A stretch of 64,000 nucleotides of DNA, taken from contig CADASN010000006.1 of the NCBI GenBank assembly GCA_902790635.1, forward strand, positions 1 to 64,000, written 5' to 3'. Origin of the DNA: an uncultured Bacteroidia bacterium (GTDB taxonomy: Bacteria; Bacteroidota; Bacteroidia; Bacteroidales; UBA932). The translations under genes and the position numbers were made by a program. This document shows, one piece after another, positions 1 through 7,003 of the stretch (positions are counted from its first letter, which is position 1; every line of letters starts with the position of its first letter). The notes beneath the pieces were generated by a model. That model saw only the letters and a program-made list of their open reading frames with translations, was not told the origin of the DNA and ran no database searches.

Positions 1-80
1 TTCGTGCGGAAAGACTGAGGAAAGTCGTCTATGCTTTCCTCGCGGTGGCCGGTTTCGCGGCTCTTCTTGCGTAGGTTCAG

Positions 81-263
81 TTAGATCTCGAAGTCGAGGT
101 AGGCGCGCTGGACGGTGTAGGGGCGGACCTTCGTCCCGTCGGAGAGGTATGTGTAGTTGGCTTTCACGGTGGATCCGGACTTGATCTGTGCAGGCAAGTT
201 AATCAAATTGTACGACGATTGCAAGTCGTTGGTGGCATGAGCAAGCCATACTCCCAAAAACAA
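81..263 (-). pseudogene. RHS/YD-repeat protein fragment
   Basis: A 60-codon open frame whose second half (from SSYNLINLP through YTYLSDGTKVR) matches the pattern seen in Bacteroidota RHS proteins, where a YN-LNLP turn is followed by a YLYDADGTKLR-type strand. Only about one YD repeat is present, with no signal peptide, no long RHS shell and no toxin tip, so this is a remnant. It lies beside other broken mobile-gene pieces. The first 80 bases of the window show no gene. Assignment rests on motif resemblance only. Confidence 0.4.
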
Positions 264-270
264 AAAAAAG

Positions 271-313
271 AAAGGACGGGGACTCCTCTAAAGGGATTGT
301 CCTCGTCCTTTTT
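271..313. terminator. Bidirectional terminator-like hairpin
   Basis: AAAGGACGGGGAC pairs with GTCCTCGTCCTTT (one mismatch) around a 15-nt loop. It has an A-run on the left and a T-run on the right, so it could terminate transcripts from either side. It separates the RHS fragment from the primase-like fragment. Confidence 0.6.
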
Positions 314-428
314 GCTTGGTTTAGGTACCATCTGCAGTATCTTATTATATAGGTTCGAAATGAAATCCGGTTTTTCCGGGAATCGCAGGAGGGGGCATGT
401 AAGGAGGTAGTGACCCCACCAGGGCTTT

Positions 429-650
429 CTACTGACCAACTTTGGTTTTGGCAGAAACAATCACAAAGCAGGATATCGGTTTGCCGTCTTTGCCACGTTT
501 TGTCGTTTCCCGGAGGTTGTACCATCTCTTGAGTTCGGTAGCCTTCGCCTTGTAGTTAATGCCGAGTGTCCTGTACGCCTTCTCCAGCAGTTCCTTGATT
601 TCCGACCGCGGGATGGCGACACCTTTCTCCAGCTTCGGGTCAATTAAAAG
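429..650 (-). pseudogene. Primase/helicase C-terminal winged-helix fragment
   Basis: An open frame without its own start reads LIDPKLEKGVAIPRSEI, then KAYRTLGINYKAKATELKRW, and ends KTKVGQ-stop. The pattern (an IPRSEIKELLEKAY helix, GI-Y-AKAT-LK-WY, then a basic strand) resembles the C-terminal winged-helix tail of phage/ICE primase-helicase proteins in Bacteroidota. It begins exactly where the truncated integrase frame stops, which suggests a deletion joined two unrelated genes of a former mobile element. No start codon; presumably not expressed. Confidence 0.4.
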
Positions 651-1203
651 GAACGATAGTCTTCACCCTCTGGCAGTATCCGTTTGTGGTCACATAGTCC
701 AGGTATTGGTTCATAGATGCTTGATAGTCCAGGATGACAGCTTTGGTTATGGCACTCACTGGTTCCTTGGGGGAGATGATTTTATAGAATTTGTCCCGGG
801 CTATCTCATATTTGCGGTAGCTCTTGGCGGTCAGGTCCTTTCCTACACGCTTTGATAGGATGTGCATATAGTCGTTGAAGAGGTCCTCAATGGTATATAT
901 CTGGTATCCTCCTGTTTGGAAATACGTCTTCAGCGCATCTGCCGTCAAGGGTCTCCCCTCCATAAGGAATGTAGTAGCAATCTGGTTCAGCCTTGCTCTG
1001 ATACCATCCAGGTACTCTATCAAGTCTGTCCTTTTCTTGCCCTCTATCTGTTTTTTGAATTGATATGGGTATTCTTTCCTTGGTAACTGGATAAAACACC
1101 TCTTTGTATTCAAGATAATGACCAGCTCAATAGGTGCTAGTCCATCTCTGTTTTTCTTGCTCTCACGGCAATAGAATGAGACATTTGCTGTACTTCTAGA
1201 CAT
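640..1203 (-). pseudogene. Truncated tyrosine recombinase (integrase N-terminus)
   Basis: The 187-residue frame has an N-terminal Arm-DNA-binding region (residues about 1-90, Bacteroides transposon integrase style) followed by a SAM-like core-binding domain (about 105-185; LFNDYMHILSKRVGK, then SYRKYEIARDKFYKII). It ends abruptly after QRVKTIVPFN. Full-length relatives are about 400 residues and carry the catalytic R-H-R-H-Y domain after this point; none of it is present. Its position near a tRNA gene fits a decayed integrated element. Confidence 0.75.
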
Positions 1204-1503
1204 AATTTGTGACCAGTTTTATTTGCTGAATACACTGGTCGCATATATGGTCACAGATTTGGACTGTTTTTGGATAGATTGGGGAGATCTGTGCTTGGAT
1301 GATCGTTCTCGATCTAGCTACGGTAATCTCCACTAATCGTCTATCTATAAACAAAAAAACCCGCCGTAAGTATACGCCGAGTCTGTTATTATGATATTAT
1401 TCCTTGGTGCAGAGTAGCGGGAGTGGGTCACGATCCCACGACCTCCGTAGCTTCCGCTATTGATCCCCGGCCTTCGGCCGACCCTTTCGGGGGCCGAAAC
1501 CTG
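1204..1503. other. Intergenic region with hairpins and a tRNA-like remnant
   Basis: No gene is visible. On the minus strand around 1413-1468 there is a T-arm-like stem-loop (GTGGG-ATCGTGA-CCCAC) followed by an acceptor-like CCCGCT, but no D arm or anticodon arm and no canonical TTC in the loop. A GC-rich palindrome (CCCCGGCCTTCGGCCG and CCCTTTCGGGGG) sits at about 1472-1496. Possibly the scar of an integration event beside tRNA-Gln. Confidence 0.3.
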
Positions 1504-1574
1504 TTGAGATAGAAGGATTCGAACCCTCACTGACAGAGCCAGAATCTGTAGTGCTACCGTTACACCATATCTCA
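1504..1574 (-). tRNA. tRNA-Gln (anticodon CTG)
   Basis: Read on the minus strand, the acceptor arms TGAGATA and TATCTCA pair fully with discriminator A. The D arm region reads TGGTGTAACGGTAGCAC, the anticodon stem ACAGA/TCTGT encloses loop TTCTGGC (anticodon CTG), and the T arm reads GAGGGTTCGAATCCTTC. Length is 71 nt without CCA. Acceptor U1-A72 is typical of bacterial tRNA-Gln. Confidence 0.93.
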
Positions 1575-1690
1575 ATTGATGTCAATTCCCACGGGCCTCG
1601 CGGCTTTGGGACTGCAAATGTACAACACTTTTGCCAATTTGCAAAATTATTTTCAGTCGGGCCGCAAGTTTCTTGCTATAAGGCGTGGTT

Positions 1691-2200
1691 TCACTCCGCC
1701 GCAGGCTTGCTTTCCCGGATGGCCCGGTCGCGCCAGGGCGCGAAAAAGAAATACAGATAGTTATAGGCATCGATGGCCTTGGGCTTGATTTTGTTGCCGT
1801 ACCAGCGGGCCATAATCGTTTCGCCCGAGTCGTAGTGCATATCAATCCGGTAGGATGAGCCGCCGGAAATGGGCTCATTCCGGTCATAACCGTTCAGCTT
1901 GTAGACCTTGTTCGCGGCCAGCCAGTCCAGCAGGGGCTGCACCTCCTCGGCCGTAACCGGGTACTCCGCGTGAATCTCCGGCTCGCCGAAGCGGTTGCCT
2001 TCGCGCAGCGTGACCGATACCTTGGGCGCGGCGCCCGGTTCTGCAATCAATTCGCAGTAATTCTTGCTGACGCTGGCCGTCTCGAAACAGTAATACCTGC
2101 AATAGGTCAGTTTCCCTTTGGGGGCTTTGGCCTGACAGCCCAGGCCCAGAAATCCGATGGTCATGATGAAGAGGCTTATGCGGAACAGATGTTTACTCAT
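1691..2200 (-). CDS. Putative lipoprotein of unknown function
   Basis: 169 residues. The start was set at MSKHLF because a lipoprotein signal follows at once (hydrophobic FIMTIGFLGLG then Cys), while the longer upstream extension is low-complexity read-through. The mature part holds a Cys pair (YCRYYCFE) and a C-terminal half rich in aromatics, with a stretch reading like a small alpha+beta domain. I do not recognise a family. It is the last gene of a tight minus-strand run beginning at mutL, so it may be expressed with it. Likely anchored in the inner leaflet of the outer membrane or in the periplasm. Confidence 0.6.
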   Translation of the reverse strand: MSKHLFRISLFIMTIGFLGLGCQAKAPKGKLTYCRYYCFETASVSKNYCELIAEPGAAPKVSVTLREGNRFGEPEIHAEYPVTAEEVQPLLDWLAANKVYKLNGYDRNEPISGGSSYRIDMHYDSGETIMARWYGNKIKPKAIDAYNYLYFFFAPWRDRAIRESKPAAE

Positions 2201-2228
2201 TGCCTTGTACGCTTTGGAAAATGATGGC

Positions 2229-3020
2229 CTACAGGCCTTCGAAACGGATCTTATAGATGCGGGAGGTCGTGTCGTCGCCGACCCAGATGCAGCTGTGCTC
2301 GTGGTCCACATAGATACCCTCGCCGTTGTCCACGAACGGAATGGCCCAGGAGGCCAGCACCTCCCCTTCCAGGGTGCACAGGTTCAGGGTCCGCAGCTCG
2401 CTGTCGGCAATCCAGAGCACATCCTGGACAGGATCGTAGCATAGGTCGGCGATCTCCGTGGTGCCCGTCAGCTCGCGGCGGTCGGTGATGTCTCCGCCCA
2501 CCGTGAAATGCATCAGCCGGACAGGCCGCCGCTGGTTGCCGACCAGCAGGGTGCCGTCCTTGTACCAGGTGATCCCTTCAAGCCCGTCGTTGGTGCGCAG
2601 ACCGGCATCGGAGACGACTCCGAGCAGTTCGGAGGTTTTGTATTCCGGTGCAGCCAGGCGGCGGACCTCCTGTTTCCGCTCCACGACGTAATAGACATCT
2701 TTCGTAGCCGGGTCGATGGTCACGCCCTCGCAGTCCAGCCGTTTCTCGACATAGAACTCCGTGGTCGTCCCGTCCCAGCCGACACGATAGATACCCCGCT
2801 CGTCCGAGGCGGCCAGCAGGCCGTCCCCGTCAGGCGCGAGGCAGAGGCCGGACACCTCCGGCACCGTGGTCTCAATGTACGAACAGGAGACCATCCGGGG
2901 CATGTAGTCCGAAGAAACGGCGTGGCCGGGGGCGCTCCGCCGGTTCGCGTCGCGGGAGGATGCGGGGATGCAGATGGCCATTGCCAGCAGGATACCCAGG
3001 AGGGAAAGGAAATGTTTCAT
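2229..3020 (-). CDS. SdiA-regulated-like beta-propeller protein
   Basis: 263 residues with an N-terminal signal peptide (MKHFLSLLGILLAMAIC). The mature protein is made of repeated short strands with Asp/Gly turns (LAPDGDGLLAASDERG, CEGVTIDP, YYVVERKQEVRRL, LEGITWYKDGTLLVGN, DLCYDPVQDVLWIADS), the pattern of the SdiA-regulated/YjiK propeller family, whose members are secreted or periplasmic and of unclear biochemical role. Four bases separate it from tsaC upstream, so it is probably co-transcribed. Confidence 0.7.
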   Translation of the reverse strand: MKHFLSLLGILLAMAICIPASSRDANRRSAPGHAVSSDYMPRMVSCSYIETTVPEVSGLCLAPDGDGLLAASDERGIYRVGWDGTTTEFYVEKRLDCEGVTIDPATKDVYYVVERKQEVRRLAAPEYKTSELLGVVSDAGLRTNDGLEGITWYKDGTLLVGNQRRPVRLMHFTVGGDITDRRELTGTTEIADLCYDPVQDVLWIADSELRTLNLCTLEGEVLASWAIPFVDNGEGIYVDHEHSCIWVGDDTTSRIYKIRFEGL

Positions 3021-3023
3021 ATT

Positions 3024-3659
3024 TCAGGGTCTCAGGATTTCGACTTCACCACCCAGGCCGAGCTTGATGATCTGGGAGGAACGGCCCGTGGCGCCGGCAC
3101 CGAAAGGCTTCGGCACGACGTAGTCCACAGCGGATTTGATCTCTTCGGGAATCTCGGCGAAGCTCAGCGGCGTCGGTTCCCCGGAGATGTTGGCCGAGGT
3201 GCTGACGAGTGGGCGGCGCAGGCGGCGCACCAGTTCGCGGCAGAAGGCCCCGGCGGTCAGGTCCTTGCGCGGTGCCGTTTTCCGCGGCCCGTCCGCGGCC
3301 TCTTCCTCCTCCTCAGCCAGCGGGATGCGGATGCCGACGGAGCCGTCGGCGGCCACGGCGTTGGGAGCGAGGTACTGGGCACCCGGATAGATGATGGTCA
3401 TCGGCGCATCGTTGACCTCCACGAGATCGATGGCGATGGACGGGATCTGCTTGATGTATTTGGCGACCATGTCGAGGTCGCAGGCCAGCAGGACGAGGGA
3501 TTTGGCCTCGGAGCGGCGTTTGATCTCGAACACGCGGGCGACGGCCTTCTCGTTGGTGGCGTCGCAGCCGATGCCCCATACGGTATCGGTGGGATAGAGG
3601 ATCACCCCGCCTTCGCGGAGGACCTGCACGGCTTGCTGGATAACGGGAGTACTGTCCAT
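3024..3659 (-). CDS. tsaC: L-threonylcarbamoyladenylate synthase (TsaC/Sua5/YrdC family)
   Basis: 211 residues. This enzyme makes threonylcarbamoyl-AMP from Thr, bicarbonate and ATP, the first step of t6A37 modification of ANN-decoding tRNAs. Family marks are the N-terminal YPTDTVWGIGCDA motif, the KRRSEAKSLVLL stretch (KxR...K-p), the GSVGIRIP strand and STSANISGEP. Length fits the short YrdC-only form. An acidic/basic insert of about 22 residues (after RIPLA, EEEEEAADG to DLTAG) sits where relatives have a short loop. The gene is packed between the rhomboid gene and the propeller gene. Confidence 0.92.
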   Translation of the reverse strand: MDSTPVIQQAVQVLREGGVILYPTDTVWGIGCDATNEKAVARVFEIKRRSEAKSLVLLACDLDMVAKYIKQIPSIAIDLVEVNDAPMTIIYPGAQYLAPNAVAADGSVGIRIPLAEEEEEAADGPRKTAPRKDLTAGAFCRELVRRLRRPLVSTSANISGEPTPLSFAEIPEEIKSAVDYVVPKPFGAGATGRSSQIIKLGLGGEVEILRP

Positions 3660-3662
3660 GGC

Positions 3663-4373
3663 TCAGAGTCGGTTTTGGTCAAACAGGACGCCACGGGCCC
3701 GCCACCACAGGATCATCAGCCAGCCGATCAGCATGCCGCCCAGGTGGGCGAAATGCGCAATGCTGCCGGCGATGCCGGTCACGCCGGTGAGCAGCTCGAT
3801 GGCCGCGAACACGACAACCATCCACTTGGCGCTGAGCGTCACGGGCGGGAAGAGCAGGGTCATCTTGGACTCCGGGAAGAGCATCGCATAGCCCATCAGC
3901 ACACCGTAGATGGCACCGGAGGCACCTACGGTCGGGGTGTATTTGAGGGCCTCGATCTGCTGGACGGCAGCAGTACTGCCTTCTGCGGCCTTGTGCATGA
4001 AGGACTGCATCTGGAGATACTCCACGCCCAGGTGCAGGGCCACGGCGCCGAATCCGCAGACGAAGTAGAAAAGCAGGAACTTCCGGGGACCGATGATGCG
4101 CTCTACCACGCAGCCGAAGATCAGCAGCGTGTACATGTTGAAGAAGATATGCCAGAATCCGCCGTGCATGAACATATGCGTGACCACCTGCCACCAGTGG
4201 AAGAAAGGCGACGTCGGATAGAAAAGCGCGAAGGTCCCGACCATGAACTCTTCGTTGATCAGGGTCGCCACGAAGATGATCACGTTGATGATGATCAGGT
4301 TTTTGGTGACGGGAGGAAGCGAAGAGAGGAAGCCCCTTCTTTCGCCGCCGCCCGAGTAGTAGTTGTATGACAT
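3663..4373 (-). CDS. Rhomboid-family intramembrane serine protease
   Basis: 236 residues with about six membrane segments. The catalytic dyad is visible: Ser152 in GASGAIYG and His210 in HFAHLGG. The HxxxN motif (H75, N79) of the oxyanion site is also present. Rhomboids cleave transmembrane helices inside the inner membrane; the substrate cannot be inferred. The stop of mutL is 1 base from this start, so the two are surely co-transcribed. The N-terminus before the first membrane segment is short and Gly/Tyr rich. Confidence 0.92.
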   Translation of the reverse strand: MSYNYYSGGGERRGFLSSLPPVTKNLIIINVIIFVATLINEEFMVGTFALFYPTSPFFHWWQVVTHMFMHGGFWHIFFNMYTLLIFGCVVERIIGPRKFLLFYFVCGFGAVALHLGVEYLQMQSFMHKAAEGSTAAVQQIEALKYTPTVGASGAIYGVLMGYAMLFPESKMTLLFPPVTLSAKWMVVVFAAIELLTGVTGIAGSIAHFAHLGGMLIGWLMILWWRARGVLFDQNRL

Positions 4374-4374
4374 G

Positions 4375-6183
4375 TCAGAATTGTTTGTCTATTTCTGCCA
4401 GGGGGACGAGGTGCACGATGCGCCGTCCGCCCGGGGTAAGTTCTGCGTTGCTGCTCGCGAAGAGCGCGTCAATCAGGCGCTGCGCCTCCTGCGGGGAGAG
4501 AAGCGGATCCGCATGGGAAGCCCCCAGGGCGGCGAATTTCTCCGCCAGGCGCTGCTGCATCATCTCCGGCAGGGCCTGGCTGTCCTCGGAGAGGATGTAC
4601 ACCAGGTCGCCGACCAGTTGCGTGACTTTGCCGCTCTCGCAGCTGTAGCCTTCAGGAACGCCATTCACGACCACCGCATCCGTCCCCGACGGGACGATGT
4701 CGAAGCCCAGCCGGGCGAGCAGCGGGCCGTGCTCCTCAAAGAGGAGGCACTGCTGCGCACCCACCTCGACCTGCACGGGGAAGAGGGCCGTCTGCGTCAC
4801 ATGCGCCTCCTGCCCCAGGGCGCGGAGCGTCTGCTCGTAAAGGATGCGCTCCCGGGCGCGGCCGATGTGGATGACCATCAGGCCGGAGGCGACCGGAGTC
4901 AGGATGTATTTGCCCTGAAGGATGAGCACGCGCCCGGTCGGGAGGGTCTTCTCCTCGAACAGGCGGCCGTAATCCTCGCGTTTGTCTACGTGGCGGCTGT
5001 AGTCGTACGACGCGGCGGGCGCGGGACCGGTACCGGAGTCGCCGGAGGGTGAGACAGACGTGCCGCTGAAAGGGTTGTAGCCGGGATCCGTCTCGATGGT
5101 GGGCATCGAGACGCCCTTGTACTGGTCGAAACTGCGGCCCAGCTGGGGCAGGTCCACGGCTCCCTCGGTATTGAAATCAATGCTCGCGCCGAAACTGTTG
5201 CGCCCGAGCGTTTCCTTGACGCAAGCGTACAGGATCTGGAAAATGACGGCATCATCCTCGAACTTGACTTCCGTCTTGGTCGGGTGGATGTTGACGTCGA
5301 TGGCGTGCGGATCCGTCTCCAGGAAGATGAAATACGCGGGATTGAGCCCGTCGGGCATCATCTCTTCGTAGGCCTTCATCACCGCCTTGTGCAGATACGC
5401 GCTGCGGAAATAGCGGCCGTTGACGAAGAAATACTGGTTGCCGACGGTCTTGCGGGCGCTGTCCGGGCGGCCGACGAAGCCGCTGACGCGCACCACGGAA
5501 GTCTCCGCCGCCAGGTCCACGATATCCCCTGTCACATGGCTGCCCATCAGGTCCATCACGCGGAACTTCAGGGACTTGGCCTTCTTGAGAACATAGATCT
5601 CCCGGCCGTTGTGCGAGATGGAGAAGGAGATCCCGGGGCGGGTGAGCGCCACGCGGGTGAACTCCTCGAGGATGTGCTTGAATTCGACGTTGTCGGACTT
5701 GAGGAACTTGCGGCGGGCGGGTGTGTTGTAGAAGAGATTGCGCACCGCGAAATTGGACCCCGCCGGTGCGGCCACGGACGCAGTCTTTGTCTCGCCGAAG
5801 GCCCCGACGCGCACTTCCGTGCCCGTCTCGTCCTGCGCCCGCCGCGTGCGGAGTGTGATTTCCGCGACAGCGGCGATGCTTGCGAGCGCCTCCCCGCGGA
5901 AACCGTAGGTGAGGATCTGCTCCAGGTCCTCGGCCGAGGCGATCTTGGAGGTGGCGTGGCGCTCGAAGCAGAGCACGGCGTCCACCGGACTCATGCCGCA
6001 GCCGTTGTCGATGACCTGGATAAGCGTGCGGCCCGCATCCGTGATGACCACGGTCACCTGGGTCGCTCCGGCATCGACGGCATTCTCCATCAGCTCCTTG
6101 ACGACGGAAGCAGGCCGCTGGACCACTTCGCCCGCGGCAATCATGTTGGCGATCTGCGCCGGGAGAACCCTGAGCTTGCCCAT
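4375..6183 (-). CDS. mutL: DNA mismatch repair protein MutL
   Basis: 602 residues. The N-terminal GHKL ATPase (about 1-330) shows the expected motifs: E-to-N helix (ELMENAVDAGA), DNGCGM, and TYGFRGEALASIAAV. A Ser/Pro/Gly linker (about 345-400) precedes the C-terminal dimerisation domain. At the place where endonuclease-type MutL proteins have DQHAxHERILYE this one reads VIHIGRARERILYE, so the metal-binding Asp and His are missing. Acts with MutS in repairing replication mismatches. First of a tight minus-strand run (mutL, rhomboid, tsaC, propeller, lipoprotein). Confidence 0.95.
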   Translation of the reverse strand: MGKLRVLPAQIANMIAAGEVVQRPASVVKELMENAVDAGATQVTVVITDAGRTLIQVIDNGCGMSPVDAVLCFERHATSKIASAEDLEQILTYGFRGEALASIAAVAEITLRTRRAQDETGTEVRVGAFGETKTASVAAPAGSNFAVRNLFYNTPARRKFLKSDNVEFKHILEEFTRVALTRPGISFSISHNGREIYVLKKAKSLKFRVMDLMGSHVTGDIVDLAAETSVVRVSGFVGRPDSARKTVGNQYFFVNGRYFRSAYLHKAVMKAYEEMMPDGLNPAYFIFLETDPHAIDVNIHPTKTEVKFEDDAVIFQILYACVKETLGRNSFGASIDFNTEGAVDLPQLGRSFDQYKGVSMPTIETDPGYNPFSGTSVSPSGDSGTGPAPAASYDYSRHVDKREDYGRLFEEKTLPTGRVLILQGKYILTPVASGLMVIHIGRARERILYEQTLRALGQEAHVTQTALFPVQVEVGAQQCLLFEEHGPLLARLGFDIVPSGTDAVVVNGVPEGYSCESGKVTQLVGDLVYILSEDSQALPEMMQQRLAEKFAALGASHADPLLSPQEAQRLIDALFASSNAELTPGGRRIVHLVPLAEIDKQF

Positions 6184-6187
6184 CCCG

Positions 6188-6484
6188 TTACAGCAGAGAA
6201 TAGAACTTCGCGATGTACCAGAGCACCACGACGATCATCAGCAGGGAGATGATGCCGATGATGGTCTGTACCCGTTTCATCGGGGTGCGCGTCCGCGCTC
6301 CCTCGCGGAAAGCGCCCTTGATGTAGGAGCCGGGGACGTAGGTCCCCTCCTTTTTCTCCTTCTCCAGGGTGCCGTCCACGGCGCCGAAACGGCGTTTGCG
6401 TTCTTCCTCCGCCGGATCGTAGTAGATCGGCTTGTAATTGAAAACCCGGTGTTCGTTTTCACCGAAGAAATTAAAAAGTCCCAT
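6188..6484 (-). CDS. Small single-pass membrane protein, conserved in Bacteroidales
   Basis: 98 residues: a cytoplasmic N-terminal part beginning MGLFNFFGENEHRVFNYKP, rich in charged residues (EEERKRRFG), then a basic stretch (GARTRTPMKR) and one membrane helix at about 73-95 (TIIGIISLLMIVVVLWYIA). The same architecture is common upstream of mutL in Bacteroidales, often mislabelled as a riboflavin synthase subunit; nothing in it suggests an enzyme. It sits 4 bases upstream of mutL and has its own promoter box just before the start. Confidence 0.7.
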   Translation of the reverse strand: MGLFNFFGENEHRVFNYKPIYYDPAEEERKRRFGAVDGTLEKEKKEGTYVPGSYIKGAFREGARTRTPMKRVQTIIGIISLLMIVVVLWYIAKFYSLL

Positions 6485-6490
6485 AATTTA

Positions 6491-6498
6491 CAAATGTA
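6491..6498 (-). promoter_or_regulatory. TAnnTTTG promoter box (TACATTTG) for the mutL run
   Basis: On the minus strand TACATTTG lies 6 nt before the ATG at 6484. It matches the Bacteroidota -7 element and forms half of a divergent promoter pair with the box at 6511. Transcription would start almost at the start codon. Confidence 0.5.
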
Positions 6499-6510
6499 AC
6501 CATTTTTCTT

Positions 6511-6518
6511 TATTTTTG
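6511..6518 (+). promoter_or_regulatory. TAnnTTTG promoter box (TATTTTTG) for ispF
   Basis: TATTTTTG on the plus strand ends 5 nt before the ispF ATG at 6524. It matches the Bacteroidota -7 element and implies a leaderless or nearly leaderless transcript. Divergent from the mutL-run box. Confidence 0.5.
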
Positions 6519-6523
6519 TGATT

Positions 6524-7003
6524 ATGGAACTCAGGATTGGACAAGGATATGACGTGCACGCCCTCGCAGACGGGCTGCCGATGTGGCTGGGAGGTATCCG
6601 GATCCCTTCACAGACGGGCTTCGTGGCCCACTCCGACGGCGATGTGGCCATCCACGCACTGTGCGACGCACTGCTCGGCGCCCGCGCCCTCGGCGACATC
6701 GGGCACCTTTTCCCGGACACGGACGAACGCTGGAAAGGCGTGGACAGCAAGGAGCTGCTCGCCGCCGTACTGGATCTGCCGGAGCTCCGGGGCTGGTACG
6801 TCGTCAACACCGACATCACCATTGCCCTGCAGGCGCCCAAACTCGCCCCGCACATCGACGCGATGCGCGAGCAGCTTGCAGAAGTGATGGGGATCAGCCC
6901 GGCCCGGGTGAGCATCAAGGCCACGACCACGGAGCATCTGGGCTTCGTCGGCCGCCGGGAAGGTTGCGAAGTCTGGGCGGTCGTACTGATCGCAAGGGAC
7001 TAA
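6524..7003 (+). CDS. ispF: 2-C-methyl-D-erythritol 2,4-cyclodiphosphate synthase
   Basis: 159 residues, normal family length. IspF closes CDP-ME 2-phosphate into ME-cPP in the MEP isoprenoid pathway. Metal ligands are visible as D10 and H12 (GQGYDVHAL) and the His of HALCDALLGA; the CTE-terminal TTTEHLGFVGRREG block is also typical. I chose the ATG at 6524 over an in-frame GTG six bases upstream because the protein then begins MELRIGQGYD like its relatives. Its stop overlaps the convergent rsmE stop by 4 bases. Two more MEP genes (ispE, ispD) are elsewhere in the window. Confidence 0.95.
   Translation: MELRIGQGYDVHALADGLPMWLGGIRIPSQTGFVAHSDGDVAIHALCDALLGARALGDIGHLFPDTDERWKGVDSKELLAAVLDLPELRGWYVVNTDITIALQAPKLAPHIDAMREQLAEVMGISPARVSIKATTTEHLGFVGRREGCEVWAVVLIARD

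Noticed and set aside
2508-4370. 620-codon plus-strand open frame
   Set aside because: Antisense to tsaC, the rhomboid gene and the propeller gene, all with clear motifs. Composition (Asp/Gly/His/Arg/Val rich, no domain) is that of a GC-rich shadow frame.
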